Source: Liolophura sinensis (taxonomy: Eukaryota > Mollusca > Polyplacophora > Chitonida > Chitonidae). From it: a stretch of DNA of 64,000 nt. Position 1 is the stretch's first letter. The number at the start of each line of letters is the position of its first letter. The notes under the pieces are model-generated. The model was not told the origin of the DNA. It worked only from the letters and a program-made list of their open reading frames with translations, and made no database searches. The stretch is from positions 28,033,732 to 28,097,731 of the forward strand of contig NC_088304.1 of NCBI RefSeq assembly GCF_032854445.1. The letters are read 5' to 3'. Shown piece after piece: positions 48,884 through 58,797 of the stretch. The position numbers and the translations under genes are program-made.

Positions 48884-49522
48884 CGGTTATTCCTGTTATC
48901 TCGCTTTGCAAACATCATCCGTAATGTAGAATTAACTATGCACCTTCTCCTTGACGCAGTTCAGCAGTACCATGGTCATGTTACATCGCTTGAGCTAGGT
49001 TATCTGTCCGAGGACTTGTTTCCCCCAGCGCAGCTGCTGATAGAGAGACTTGTTGCCGGAGGGCACGTTGCCGATTTCTCCGTAAAAGTGGTGCTATGGA
49101 AACGTACAGGTGCGTTCAGTCTGGATACTAGATGTTAGGGTACCCCCTAAGCGATTCCCCGGCTGCTAAATGACAGTAAAATAGTTCAGCAGTTACCGCA
49201 GGTTTCATGGTCTGTCTTGGCCAAAGTGACTTATGCCCCACCACCCCCACCCCAACCGATCACAGACGGGCTAGAGGGCATTGCTACACAGCCGGCCCAT
49301 ATACTGGACTTCCTGTCTCTTGCCATGTCACTGCTTGTTGTGGTTGTTGTTCTGGCATATTCTTTTTATACTTATTGTATGTGCGTTTTGTTGTATTATC
49401 TATGGGTGCTCAAAGTGAATGTGTTCACGCTAGAGAGAGAATTACCCTTTAATATGTTGTTAAAAGCGTCTTTTCATCCTGGCCGTCCGCCTACCCCCAG
49501 CGGAGGCTTGCATGTACATTGA
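48884..49522 (+). CDS. Candidate exons of an unidentified single-pass membrane protein (3' part)
   Basis: About 48884-49100 reads LLSRFANIIRNVELTMHLLL, DAVQQYHGHVTSLELGYL and PPAQLLIERLVAGGHVADFS, then VKVVLWKRT just before a GT at 49111. About 49205-49450 reads VSWSVLAKVTYAPPPPPQP, ITDGLEGIATQPAHILDFL, and a hydrophobic segment SLAMSLLVVVVVLAYSFYTY. A proline-rich juxtamembrane part followed by one helix and a cysteine-containing cytoplasmic start suggests the end of a type I membrane protein. The layout faintly recalls sarcoglycans but is not enough to name it. Whether it belongs with 46984-47860 is unproven. Confidence 0.3.
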
Positions 49523-50064
49523 GAGTTCCCAGTGCGGATCAACAAACAGCCATCAGTAAAGGAACCATTAACGGGAACATCAGAGCCTGTTCATCCTTCT
49601 CACCTTCGCGGGTGACAGGGATAAACCCCGGCTAATTACGCCGGGTCGAACCTGTAAATCGGTTCTGTAGGTGTAACAACCCGTTCTCGATTAGCGCCAT
49701 AACGCCAACAACACCACCGCACAAGCCGCCTTGCGTCATCTGACAAAAAGTTTACAAACTGTCCATGTTGTGGACGCGGTGTTCTGGAAATTAAGAGCCC
49801 CTACTGTAACGACATATAGAGTTTCAAAGTTTTGTTTATCAACGGAAAGACAATTTTCGAACACGCCATCAATTCGTCAAACAACAGAAACTAAACAGAC
49901 AGGAATTTTCAATACCACTAATAAATTACAAAACCACTAAACCTCCTAGCACCGTATATCCATAGCTCCCTAGCACCGTTCAGTCAATACCCACTAACAA
50001 AATACACTCATAACCAACTAGGATTTTAGTGACCTACACTCATCATCCCTATAATTTAATTTTT
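49523..50064. other. No gene seen
   Basis: No recognisable feature. Confidence 0.35.
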
Positions 50065-50312
50065 TATTTATTTTTTTATTTGGTTGGTGTCTTACGCCGT
50101 ACACAAGAATATTTCACTTATACCACGACGACCAGCATTATGGTGGATGGAAACCGGGCAGAGCCCGGGGGAAACCCACGACCACCCGCAGACCTTCACA
50201 CATACGGCCGGAGAGGAAGCTAACATGAGCTGGACTTGAACTCACAGCGACCACATTGGTAAGAGGCTCCTGTGCTATTACGCTGCGCAAGCGCGCTAAC
50301 CAACTGAGCCAC
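50065..50312 (-). mobile_element. tRNA-derived SINE, nearly full length
   Basis: Minus orientation. The head has GTGGCTCAGTTGGTTAGCGC (box A) and GTGAGTTCAAGTCCAGC (box B). The body has CCGGGCAGAGCCCGGGGG and GTGGGTTTCCCCCGGGC on the opposite strand. The T-rich ATTT tail is on the left. A ~17-base deletion affects the middle (CCGCAGACCTTCACAC). Confidence 0.9.
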
Positions 50313-50793
50313 ATAGGATGTGTGTTTCCTCCAAGTGTGTCTTTCAGGTTGGCCAACTGGACATTTCTATAGTATTTAAGTTTATATTTAGCCCACGATG
50401 TGCGTTGGCTACCTTGGTAGACGTTTGTAGAATACTACGAAGGTCACAATACATACTTTTACCGCATAGTCCCAGATCCAGCCTATTTTATTTGTTTACT
50501 TTAAGGGTAAATGTTTTTCTTGTATAAAATTAGAGTTTAGCTATACATTAACTGCATGGTAATTAAATTTAGCCTGTGTCGAACGGTGTCAAGGTGGACA
50601 TATGAATGGAATGAAAACTGGACAAAGCCTATGTCTTAGATTGGCTAGGTAGAGCTGTAGGTTGATTGGATGTTTGACTGCTGCGTATAATGTTTTCACT
50701 CATGCTACTACTAAAAGGATGGGTAGTTAAATCTGGATTTAGCTCATAGTGCATAGATTAACGAGGTAGATACATTTATTCTGCATAATTATT
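50313..50793. other. No gene seen
   Basis: Nothing recognisable between two SINEs. Confidence 0.3.
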
Positions 50794-50945
50794 CATTTAC
50801 TTATTTATTTGTTTGGTTCAATTTTTATGCAGTACTCAAAAACATGTCACTTATACGACAAAATGTTAAAAGGAAACCGCGCTGAGCACGGGGCAAACCC
50901 ACGACCATCCCCAGGTTACTAAAAGACATTCCCAATGATGACCGC
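50794..50945 (-). mobile_element. SINE, old degenerate copy
   Basis: ATTTACTTATTTATTTGTTT, GCAGTACTCAAAAACATGTC, ACTTATACGAC and CAAACCCACGACCATCCCCA align with the SINE tail and body. It is far more diverged than the other copies and lacks the head. Confidence 0.75.
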
Positions 50946-51434
50946 ACAATGACACTAACCGCTTGTTATTGCAAAATAATCTTGCATGGATTTAGCCTTG
51001 CCGTACGCTGATTAGATGAACTTTCAGTGACTTCTTTATCCTGGCGGATATCATATATAGTTTTGAGAAAAGAAGGTCATACAACGATAACGCCACACGG
51101 ACCATGGATCAATTCCTCTATCAATGTAGCGCAGTTGTGGTTTTTACTTTGTGTCATTATTGTTAACAAATGGAGATCAAAAGCGTCGTCAACAGATATT
51201 TCAAAGACAACCAAATATAGTATGCCTTTGTCTCTCTGATTGTATGCTAGGTCTGGATCTATATCCTCTTGACAGCTAAGTTCCGAGTGATGCAAAATGA
51301 CATCCGTGGTGAACCTATTTATCTCTACCTCGACACTGCGTCAAGAGAGAGTAAACTTGTCCAGTGATTTGCGTCGTGCGTCATATTCAACGAAGCTAAC
51401 ATAATATTAACACCTGGTGGCCCGCACGCAGGGG

Positions 51435-51503
51435 ATATAAGACCAGCCCAGGGTAGAGGGTCTCAGAAGGGCTATAAATTGTCTTAACTCTGGATTACGA
51501 CAG
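51435..51503 (+). promoter_or_regulatory. Candidate promoter and first-exon donor upstream of the class A GPCR
   Basis: ATATAAG (51435-51441) and CTATAAATT (51472-51480) are TATA-like. Shortly after comes a consensus 5' splice site CAG|GTAAGT (51501-51503 | 51504). The class A receptor exon at 55.6 kb starts behind a good acceptor (CATGTTTCAG at 55591-55600, with an upstream T-rich tract), so a non-coding first exon here would fit a 5'-UTR intron of about 4.1 kb. This is inference from signals only. Confidence 0.3.
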
Positions 51504-54500
51504 GTAAGTCAGATAGTCGACTTAGACATACAACATACTCAGAGGGTACAGTTTCAGCTGTAGACGGTGCTAATATCTGAAAGTTCATACAAATTTGCTC
51601 TTTTCAGCTCAGGTTGTCAAAACGTTTAAGACGTCTGAAGTCGGGGGTCATGTGGGTCTTATACTAGAAATGCAATTTTTCCAGGAAGTACGATTCTGAG
51701 GTTAAACGCGCTAAACCCCAACCATGTGTACGGAGGAACTGTTAACAAAACATTTTGTAAGAAGTAGTGTTTAGCGACAACTATTCTAATGTGAAGTCCA
51801 TTTACGCTATTGAAGTCGTTCTCTTTTCAAAGAAATATCCGCAAGTACATTTCAACTAAGGATTTTTCACATCTTAGTATCACCCGTTGAAGAGCAAATC
51901 AGTCCGTCTAATTCACAGGAGAATTGGGTAACTTTAACCAGAAATTTCGTAATTCCGACCTTCAGCGAACTGCCCAGTTTCGTCAGTATATGTAGTGACT
52001 TACACCACTGGGAACTAAACAAGCATGTCCTACTGGGATTATAAGACAGCCGAATGGTACACCAATGTAGTGTAGTGGAATTGTGTCTAATAAATACAGT
52101 TCCAGTCTCTGTGGGATTCGTGATTTTATAGCCGGGTTCCATTATATCCACCACAATATCACAATTTATTACACAGTTTATAATCTTTCCAAATTAATGA
52201 CGAGTAAGCTAAACCTACAAATGGGTATTTGGGGGAATTGATCAAATCCCCTCTCAAAAAATCTTGAAAGTGTACTTGCCAGACCTAAGTAAGTTGTAAA
52301 GTTGCCATCATTGGAATGTTCGGTGTTGTTAGAAATTCAGTCTTTTACAAAACATGTCTTGAATCTTTAATCCATGTGCTGTTTCATTAGTTATAGAGAA
52401 TAAAGATACCATAGCCCGAAAAGGTGGGAAATCTTTTGTATGGAATTTGTCATTCTCAATGTGGTGGCTGGAGTCTTTAGCTGGTCGTTAGGTGAGGTTA
52501 TAGTTTTCATGTCAGAGTCGGCCGATCCGACTTAATGGATGGATTCACCACATCCAATGTCTCACCATTGCGTGTTCCTGACTGACAATCCGGAATTGTC
52601 TATTAAGGTACAATGTCGTCACACTTGACAAACGACCAAAAGAATATATTAGTTAAAGGCCTTTCTGTGACTTTACCAGCAAATTTATACCACATAGGTA
52701 ACATATTTATGTCATTTTAATACCACGTTAAAAACAATCCGTTAGCCTAAATTATTTCAGTGACGTTTAAACGCAAGGTGTTTTTTCACGCCGTAATAAC
52801 AAACGTTAGAGAAGAAATCAATCCCTTTAGTGATCGTTTCTGGTAGAAAGTGTAATTCTGCGCTGTTTTAAGACCATCTAATAACCCTACCTCATAATTA
52901 GGTCTCTATGTACTTACGTCGGTGCATTTTGAGGGAATGTTCGGGTGTGATGGTCACTAACGATGCCTTGCTACATACATGCGACTTAATTAGATTTTAT
53001 GGCAGTTAGCGCGGATTTTAGGTAATATTAATGAAATATTTATGTACCAATCATCACCCCACTACTCAATTTCATATTCATTGCCAGAGACGTACACGGC
53101 CTTTCTTATTCACAAAACGGTATATTGAGGATCTGCCAGCTTTAAACAACTCATATGTACATGTAGCAAAGGCTGTGGAAAGTATTTGCCCATCTTCGCT
53201 GCATTTAAAGAAACCCACAGACCCGCCAAATGGTACATCTTATCTGCCGGGCCTATATTGCACAAAGACCTAAACGGTTTCCTCTCTCGCAGACTTTACA
53301 AGAGGGGCAGTTTCAATTTTCACATTGTAATACTTACAAGAAACAATCTTTCCCAGAAACAAAATCATACTTTCAGCAAAGAAGAATGATAAATTCATGA
53401 TAAGAACACAAAAGAAATCACCACTTCAAAATAGACCGTCTGTTCTAACTATCACTTATTTAAAAGAGTTTAAATACTTTTTTCACCTGTCAAAATTTTA
53501 ATATCTGCTTACAGTGAAGCTGTGAGTCAGTAACAAAAACTTTTATGGGTACGCTTTTGTTTTCTTTTAGTGGCCATTTAGTGTCATCGTCATGGAAATT
53601 GAGCAGTAAACCATTCTCTAAATGAAAGAAAAAAATTAGTTGTAGGAAACAACTACGTATTTACAAGATCATTGTATCTGGGCAGGGTGGGTGGGTTAAC
53701 TAAATTCTCGTCGAACTGAACGGCTTGCTTGAATTTTGGGAAGAGGACGTTTGACCTATATTGCATCACCACGTAATGGTTGTGCAGATTAAAGGGAGGT
53801 AACTCTAGTGAGCGTGAGTAAATAAAAACAAACACCCTGCTATCACATAATGAATTAATCGAGTTTATCCCTTAAGAGACAAACACCCTTATCTTTTGTT
53901 GTTTAACGGCATACTCAAGAATTGTTCGTTCATATGACGACAGACAGTTTTAGAGATAATGTAATAAAATAAGTAAACAAAAAAAAAACGTGACGTTTGG
54001 CAAGGTACTAATACACTTTTTTACGATTGACTTACCTACCATATGGGTAAAAGATCAAAAGTCTTTACCGAACGTAACACTGAACAAATGGTCTCATGAG
54101 CCATGAAAGCCTTGCACGTACAATAGGCAGAATATAGAAGTACTTTGTCAGACATCAAGTCTGAGTTCATATCTTGTGCCACAGAGGTTGAGAATTTGCA
54201 TCTTTACCGCGTCCCTGACTTCCGGGCAAGGACGTTGATATTATTATATCGCGAAACTTAAAGGTGTACAATTTGTCAATCAAATATGTTTTAACAGCCA
54301 TGTATACAACAGGCTCTAAACTTCGACTATTGTTTTGGAAATGGCATTAGCATTAGGTCCAGCGAATGATGTTGGGCTTTTGCGAAATGATGTATACACT
54401 TACACTTTTATCCGACATAAGCGTAAAGTTTAAATGGCCTAACATAGCCTACAGATATAAACGAAGTCTTCTTACTGTCCCTTAAGAAAGTCGTAAGCTT

Positions 54501-54847
54501 AAATATCCTGTTAATGCAGGTTTGAATCGATGTAATGGAGCTCCGTTGTGAAATGCTGTTTCGTTGTCAATAACAACTGAGTGTGTCATATCACCGCAAA
54601 GCTCTGCTTACAAAATGAGAAGTACTTATAGTTTTCAGTCTTCTTACAGCAGGGTTTACGAGACCACTGAACACAAAAATCAATAACGCATAACAATGCG
54701 CGATTTGTATATACAGATTCAAAGACTAATATATCGTTAAAATAAAGAAACCACACCCACACTTAGCCGGAAAGGTTCGGGTATTTTTATTTTATTAATT
54801 GCACGAATGATGTTGGTTTCAACCCGAATAATCTGTGAAAAAGTCAG
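51504..54847. other. Presumed intron or intergenic DNA upstream of the class A GPCR
   Basis: No supported coding sequence. A decayed repeat-B fragment lies at 53895-53947 (GTTTAACGGCATACTCAAG, then TTCATATGACGACAG). Confidence 0.35.
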
Positions 54848-55040
54848 GACCCAGGAGCCTCTCACCAATGCGGTCGCTGTGAGTTCAAGTACAGTTCAAG
54901 CTGGCTTCCTCTCCGGCCATACGTGGGAAGGTCTTGCAGCAGCCTGCGGATGGTCGTGGGTTTCCCCCGGGCTGTGCCCGGTTTCCACCCACCATAATGC
55001 TGGCCGCCGTCGTATAAGTAAAATATTCTTGAGTACGGCC
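54848..55040 (+). mobile_element. tRNA-derived SINE, missing box A and tail, plus orientation
   Basis: It starts at GACCCAGGAGCCTCTCACC, followed by box B GTGAGTTCAAGTACAG (54879-54894). The body has GGTCGTGGGTTTCCCCCGGG and CCACCATAATGCTGGCCGCC, then GAGTACGGCC, where it stops before the usual tail. Confidence 0.88.
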
Positions 55041-55600
55041 GATTAGGGTCGTGTGAGAGAGTGTTATGTTTATGACCAATTTTTAAAAAAAAATATTTTA
55101 TTTAATTGATTGGTGATTGATGAAATACCTACGAAATGTTCACTTGTACGATGGCGCTCACTTCTATGCATGAAGGAATGCGGAGTGCATTCACTTAGCT
55201 TTTGTAAATTTTTGACAAACTTCCTGAAATGTAAGGTATAGTTGTGCACATCATACTGGTGGAAGACAAATAATCCGTTATGTACTTTAGACTATACGGG
55301 AACGATCACACCTGCGTCGACGGAAAGTTAGATTGCGCAAAAGGGCCAACGAACTTCCAGCGCTCTTTGCCACTGAAGTCCCCACAAGCACTAAGAGTTT
55401 GGGACCTACCAATTCCCTGCCCATGACCTGCTTAGTCGACGTGCTTTATGGATTAAAATGCAGGTGGCTTTAAGGACTAGACAGCGCCCCCTCTCTATAT
55501 CTAATGTGTTAAAGGAGTTAACACATTAAAAAGGCAAAAATACAGAGTAATATGAAGTTAAATATGTACCCTTGCAGTGATGCTATTTTTCCATGTTTCA
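55041..55600. other. No gene; upstream of the GPCR coding exon
   Basis: No coding feature. The stretch ends in the T-rich acceptor-like CTATTTTTCCATGTTTCAG (55582-55600). Confidence 0.4.
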
Positions 55601-55634
55601 GAATTTACGCAAAGTCGATCCAGTAACCATACTG

Positions 55635-56690
55635 ATGGATAACTACACCGATTCCTTGTGGTCCAATACGTCCGAAGAGATGAGCAACTTCACGGAAGCC
55701 GCTGTTCAGCACGTCAGCGATCCCAAGTTCCCTAAGGACTTGCTCAATCAGTACGGAATCTACGTTGCTGGAATGAATTTAATGGCTTACCAGAACGTCA
55801 TCTGCAGCGTCGTCGGCATACCAAGCAACCTGGCCAGCATTGTCACCTTAATGAAAATCAAACCGATGACTTCCTCGATCTTTTTACTCACTTTTTTGGC
55901 CGTAGTTGACTTCATCGTACTCTTCTACAAACAGCTGTTCGTCCTCATGATCGTGAATTTAGAATACAGGGTATGGGAAATTGGTTGTAAGTTCTACTTC
56001 TTCATAGGCTCCATTTTGGTGCAATTCTCTGTATGGCTCATGGTGGCCTTAACCATTGAACGATTCATCGCAGTCTGGTTTCCATTGAATGTGGCCAGCC
56101 TCTGCACGGTAAAACGAGCGAAGATCACGGTCACCTGTATGCTGCTCAGCCTGGCATTGTTTAACATACCCTACTGCGTGGCCGCTTCCGAACGCCAACA
56201 ACCCAACGGCTTGTGGAACTGTGGAATACACAAAGATTTTGAGGCTTTTCTCGTCACATGGTCCTGGGTGGACTCCACTATCTACCTATTCCTGCCCTGG
56301 CCCACTCTACTTTTCTGTAACGTCATGATTATCATTGGACTGCGGCTGTCCGCGCGTAAAAAAGAGTGTATGACAAGCAGCACAAATCAAACAGCAGAAT
56401 CGAAGCGACAGCATCAAAGTGTCACTGTTATGTTGATAGTAGCATCTATTGCATGTTTCTTATTACTCACGCCAAACGCCGTTTTCTTCATATACCAGCG
56501 CTACTGGGATGTTCAGTCGGATGTGTATCAGTACGCCTGTTACGTCTTTGTTAGCGCGTTAGTATACTTTTTGTCCAATTTCAACCATGCCGTCAACTTC
56601 CTTTTATACGTGGTTAGCGGCCGACGTTTCCGTCGTGTGTTCATAGCGCTGATCACGTGCCGCGGTTCCGAAGAGGCGCTTCGTGGCTAG
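55635..56690 (+). CDS. Class A (rhodopsin-like) neuropeptide-type GPCR, intact
   Basis: Encodes 351 residues, a usual length for this class, in one exon. The ATG at 55635 (MDNYTDSLWSN) is preferred because the in-frame ATG at 55593 overlaps a splice-acceptor-like TTTCAG. The N-terminus then carries N-glycosylation sites NYT, NTS and NFT. Seven helices are clear: GIPSNLASIVTLM (TM1), LTFLAVVDFIVLF with the conserved TM2 aspartate, a TM3 cysteine (EIGCKF) ending in TIERFIAVWFP (E/DRY variant ERF), an ECL2 cysteine (LWNCGIH), TM5 with a proline, TM6 CFLLLTPNAVFF and TM7 NHAVNFLLY (NPxxY variant), then a short basic tail. The features fit lophotrochozoan FMRFamide-like or orphan neuropeptide receptors. 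The ligand cannot be assigned. Confidence 0.93.
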   Translation: MDNYTDSLWSNTSEEMSNFTEAAVQHVSDPKFPKDLLNQYGIYVAGMNLMAYQNVICSVVGIPSNLASIVTLMKIKPMTSSIFLLTFLAVVDFIVLFYKQLFVLMIVNLEYRVWEIGCKFYFFIGSILVQFSVWLMVALTIERFIAVWFPLNVASLCTVKRAKITVTCMLLSLALFNIPYCVAASERQQPNGLWNCGIHKDFEAFLVTWSWVDSTIYLFLPWPTLLFCNVMIIIGLRLSARKKECMTSSTNQTAESKRQHQSVTVMLIVASIACFLLLTPNAVFFIYQRYWDVQSDVYQYACYVFVSALVYFLSNFNHAVNFLLYVVSGRRFRRVFIALITCRGSEEALRG

Positions 56691-57597
56691 ACTTCCGGTG
56701 TCACTTCAGGGTCCGCGGTTTCCTTGAACTGAAAACCGAACAAAGGTGTGGACAATGGCGGGTACAAGAAAGACGAGAAAGAATATATAACAACTAAAAA
56801 CCAACCAACGGTGCGGTGGCTACAAAAAGGCAGAATAAAAGAAGAAACTCATGAGCATTTTGTTGGTTTTTCAAAGGAGAAGAAGAAAAAATACAACTGG
56901 AAATTTATCAGCGTTACACAGGAAAAAAACAAAATATAACAAATAGATAGTGTAATGGCTACATGAAGGGAGAAGAAAACATCTTGTAACAACTGGACAC
57001 TTACCAGTAGTGTCTAGAATAAATGTTACACTAAGGGCAAAGAAAAGCGCCACATGTATCATGTAACAAGGAATCTTTACCAATTTGTACACAGTGGAGG
57101 CAGGATGTGAAAAAAGTATCCGTTGCCAAAGAGAAACGTTCGGTGAAATTTGTAAAGCTCAATTTAATATAAAAAGGGTAATTATGGGTTAACACCGATT
57201 CTTTATGTGTTAATTCGGTGATTTTCTGTTTTTCAGTCTTTTGTGGTATTTTCGTGTTGTAAAAGTGACGTCATTCCAAGGTGAAAGGTGAAATACGTAT
57301 ATGTGTTTTACTACGGCTTTGCAAAGAGTTGATTAGAATTCGTATTGTCTCGTTTTCCGTCAGCACATGATTCTGACATTAGTTATGAAGTTTAGTAATT
57401 ACACAGCTGAATGGTAAAATCACAATATTTACTAGCATAAAAAATGAAACAGATTACGATAATACTATGCTTAATAATGAAACTGTGGACGGGCGTTTTA
57501 ATAGTTTCTAGACATGGGTTCTCATAAGCGTGAAATAAGACTGTAAACAGAAAAAAACGATGTCCTTGCGAGTGATATATCCAGCAGATTGTATGTA
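56691..57597. other. 3' flank of the class A GPCR; no gene seen
   Basis: No supported coding region. It probably includes the 3' UTR. Confidence 0.4.
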
Positions 57598-57671
57598 TGC
57601 TTTGTCTTTAACGTCGCACTTAACAACTGTTCAGTCATACGACGACGAGGAATCATTAGGTGTGTATACAT
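57598..57671 (+). repeat. Interspersed repeat B, left part, split by the LTR element
   Basis: TTTAACGTCGCACTTAACAA, then CAGTCATACGACGACGAGGA and ATCATTAGGTGTGTATACAT run straight into the 5' LTR. The copy resumes after the 3' LTR at 63783 behind the duplicated ACAT. Confidence 0.6.
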
Positions 57672-58675
57672 TGTTATGTATGACTATTTAACGTTTTCAT
57701 GTACTGTTAGTCTGCGGACCTTTGTGAAAGCATAACAGGCCCTGTTATATATGTACAGTGCGGACCTGGCCGAAAGCACCTTGTTCAAGGCTCTGTTTAT
57801 TTAACTGGCTGTTCATTGGCTGTTAAACTCTGTGTTTAAAAATAGTTGAATCCACCTGGCACGTATATAAGCCGTGTTTTCTGTGCAGAGTGGAGGTATT
57901 TTTTTTTTTTGCTGCATCCACTGGGAGCCAGGAGAGTGTGCGACGCTCTCGTATAGAGTCCATTATGTTTATATGAGCTGGTGATGCCAGTTTCATTTGG
58001 GAGGACAGTTTTTTATGCCGGCACCGTTTGTGTACCACAGTAGTACTGATGTCTGGTTTATGTGAATTTCTGCGGAAGTCACGTTTATTGGTGTTCGGAT
58101 CTTTATTATGATTATACAGTGTGGACTGTGTAATTTGTTTAACACGCTGACCTCACCTGACCGACAAGGTCGTCAAGGACTCTAAACTGAAGTTTTCAGT
58201 TTTGCAAAGGACGTTCGTTCTGCCACAAGGTGACATTACTCTACGTCTCTGAACGGCTCGTTTGTGAGTTTCTGCGGGAGCTGACTGTTCTAAAAGTGGA
58301 TTATACCTCCATGCCTGTATTTACCCTGTGTTGTGCTCTGCGGGTGTGACGTCATTCAAAGGCTTGACTGTTCCAGTTCTGTGTAACCTGTGTACTGTGT
58401 TCGTGTTCGCTATCCTAGCGAAGTACATGTCTAGGACAATTTGTGAATTGTGTGTTTATCCCATGGTCTTTACGTTGGATTTCCTGGAATACATTCCTTG
58501 GGATGCAAAGGTGAACTGGAAACTTGTAAAGACCGGTAATACTGATGTGTATGTTGTTGTTGTTGTTGAACTGTTTGTAAAACTGTACGTCTCATTTATA
58601 TATATAAAGCATTGTTTACATTGTAATATTGAGTCACTGAGTCTGTTTTCTGTTGCCGTTTTCAATACCGTAACA
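57672..58675 (+). repeat. 5' LTR, 1004 bp
   Basis: Starts TGTTATGTATGAC and ends ACCGTAACA, with TG...CA ends. Contains a TATA box (TATATAAG at 57864-57871), a 12-T tract at 57899-57910 and ATATAAAGC near 58600 as a possible poly(A) region. The only difference from the 3' LTR that I found is C at 58410 versus T at 63517. Confidence 0.97.
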
Positions 58676-58680
58676 GAAAT

Positions 58681-58698
58681 TGGGGGCTCGTCCGGGAA
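58681..58698 (+). promoter_or_regulatory. Primer binding site, tRNA-Pro type
   Basis: TGGGGGCTCGTCCGGGAA, five bases after the LTR, is complementary to the 3' end of animal tRNA-Pro except at the last base. It is the initiation point for minus-strand cDNA. Confidence 0.85.
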
Positions 58699-58797
58699 CT
58701 GATTGTTTCCTTTTTGTTTTGCTATTTGAAGTTAAACACAAGTGAGAAGCGATTGCTTAATTTTAACGGTGAATGATTCAGTGGCTAAATATTTACA

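Noticed and set aside
49205-49450. Naming the membrane-spanning frame as alpha/epsilon-sarcoglycan
   Set aside because: Only the general layout (aspartate-phenylalanine-leucine before one helix and a following cysteine) agrees; the diagnostic ectodomain motifs of sarcoglycans are not seen.
57823-58038. 71-codon minus frame, repeated at 62930-63145
   Set aside because: Identical only because both lie in the two LTRs; no domain.
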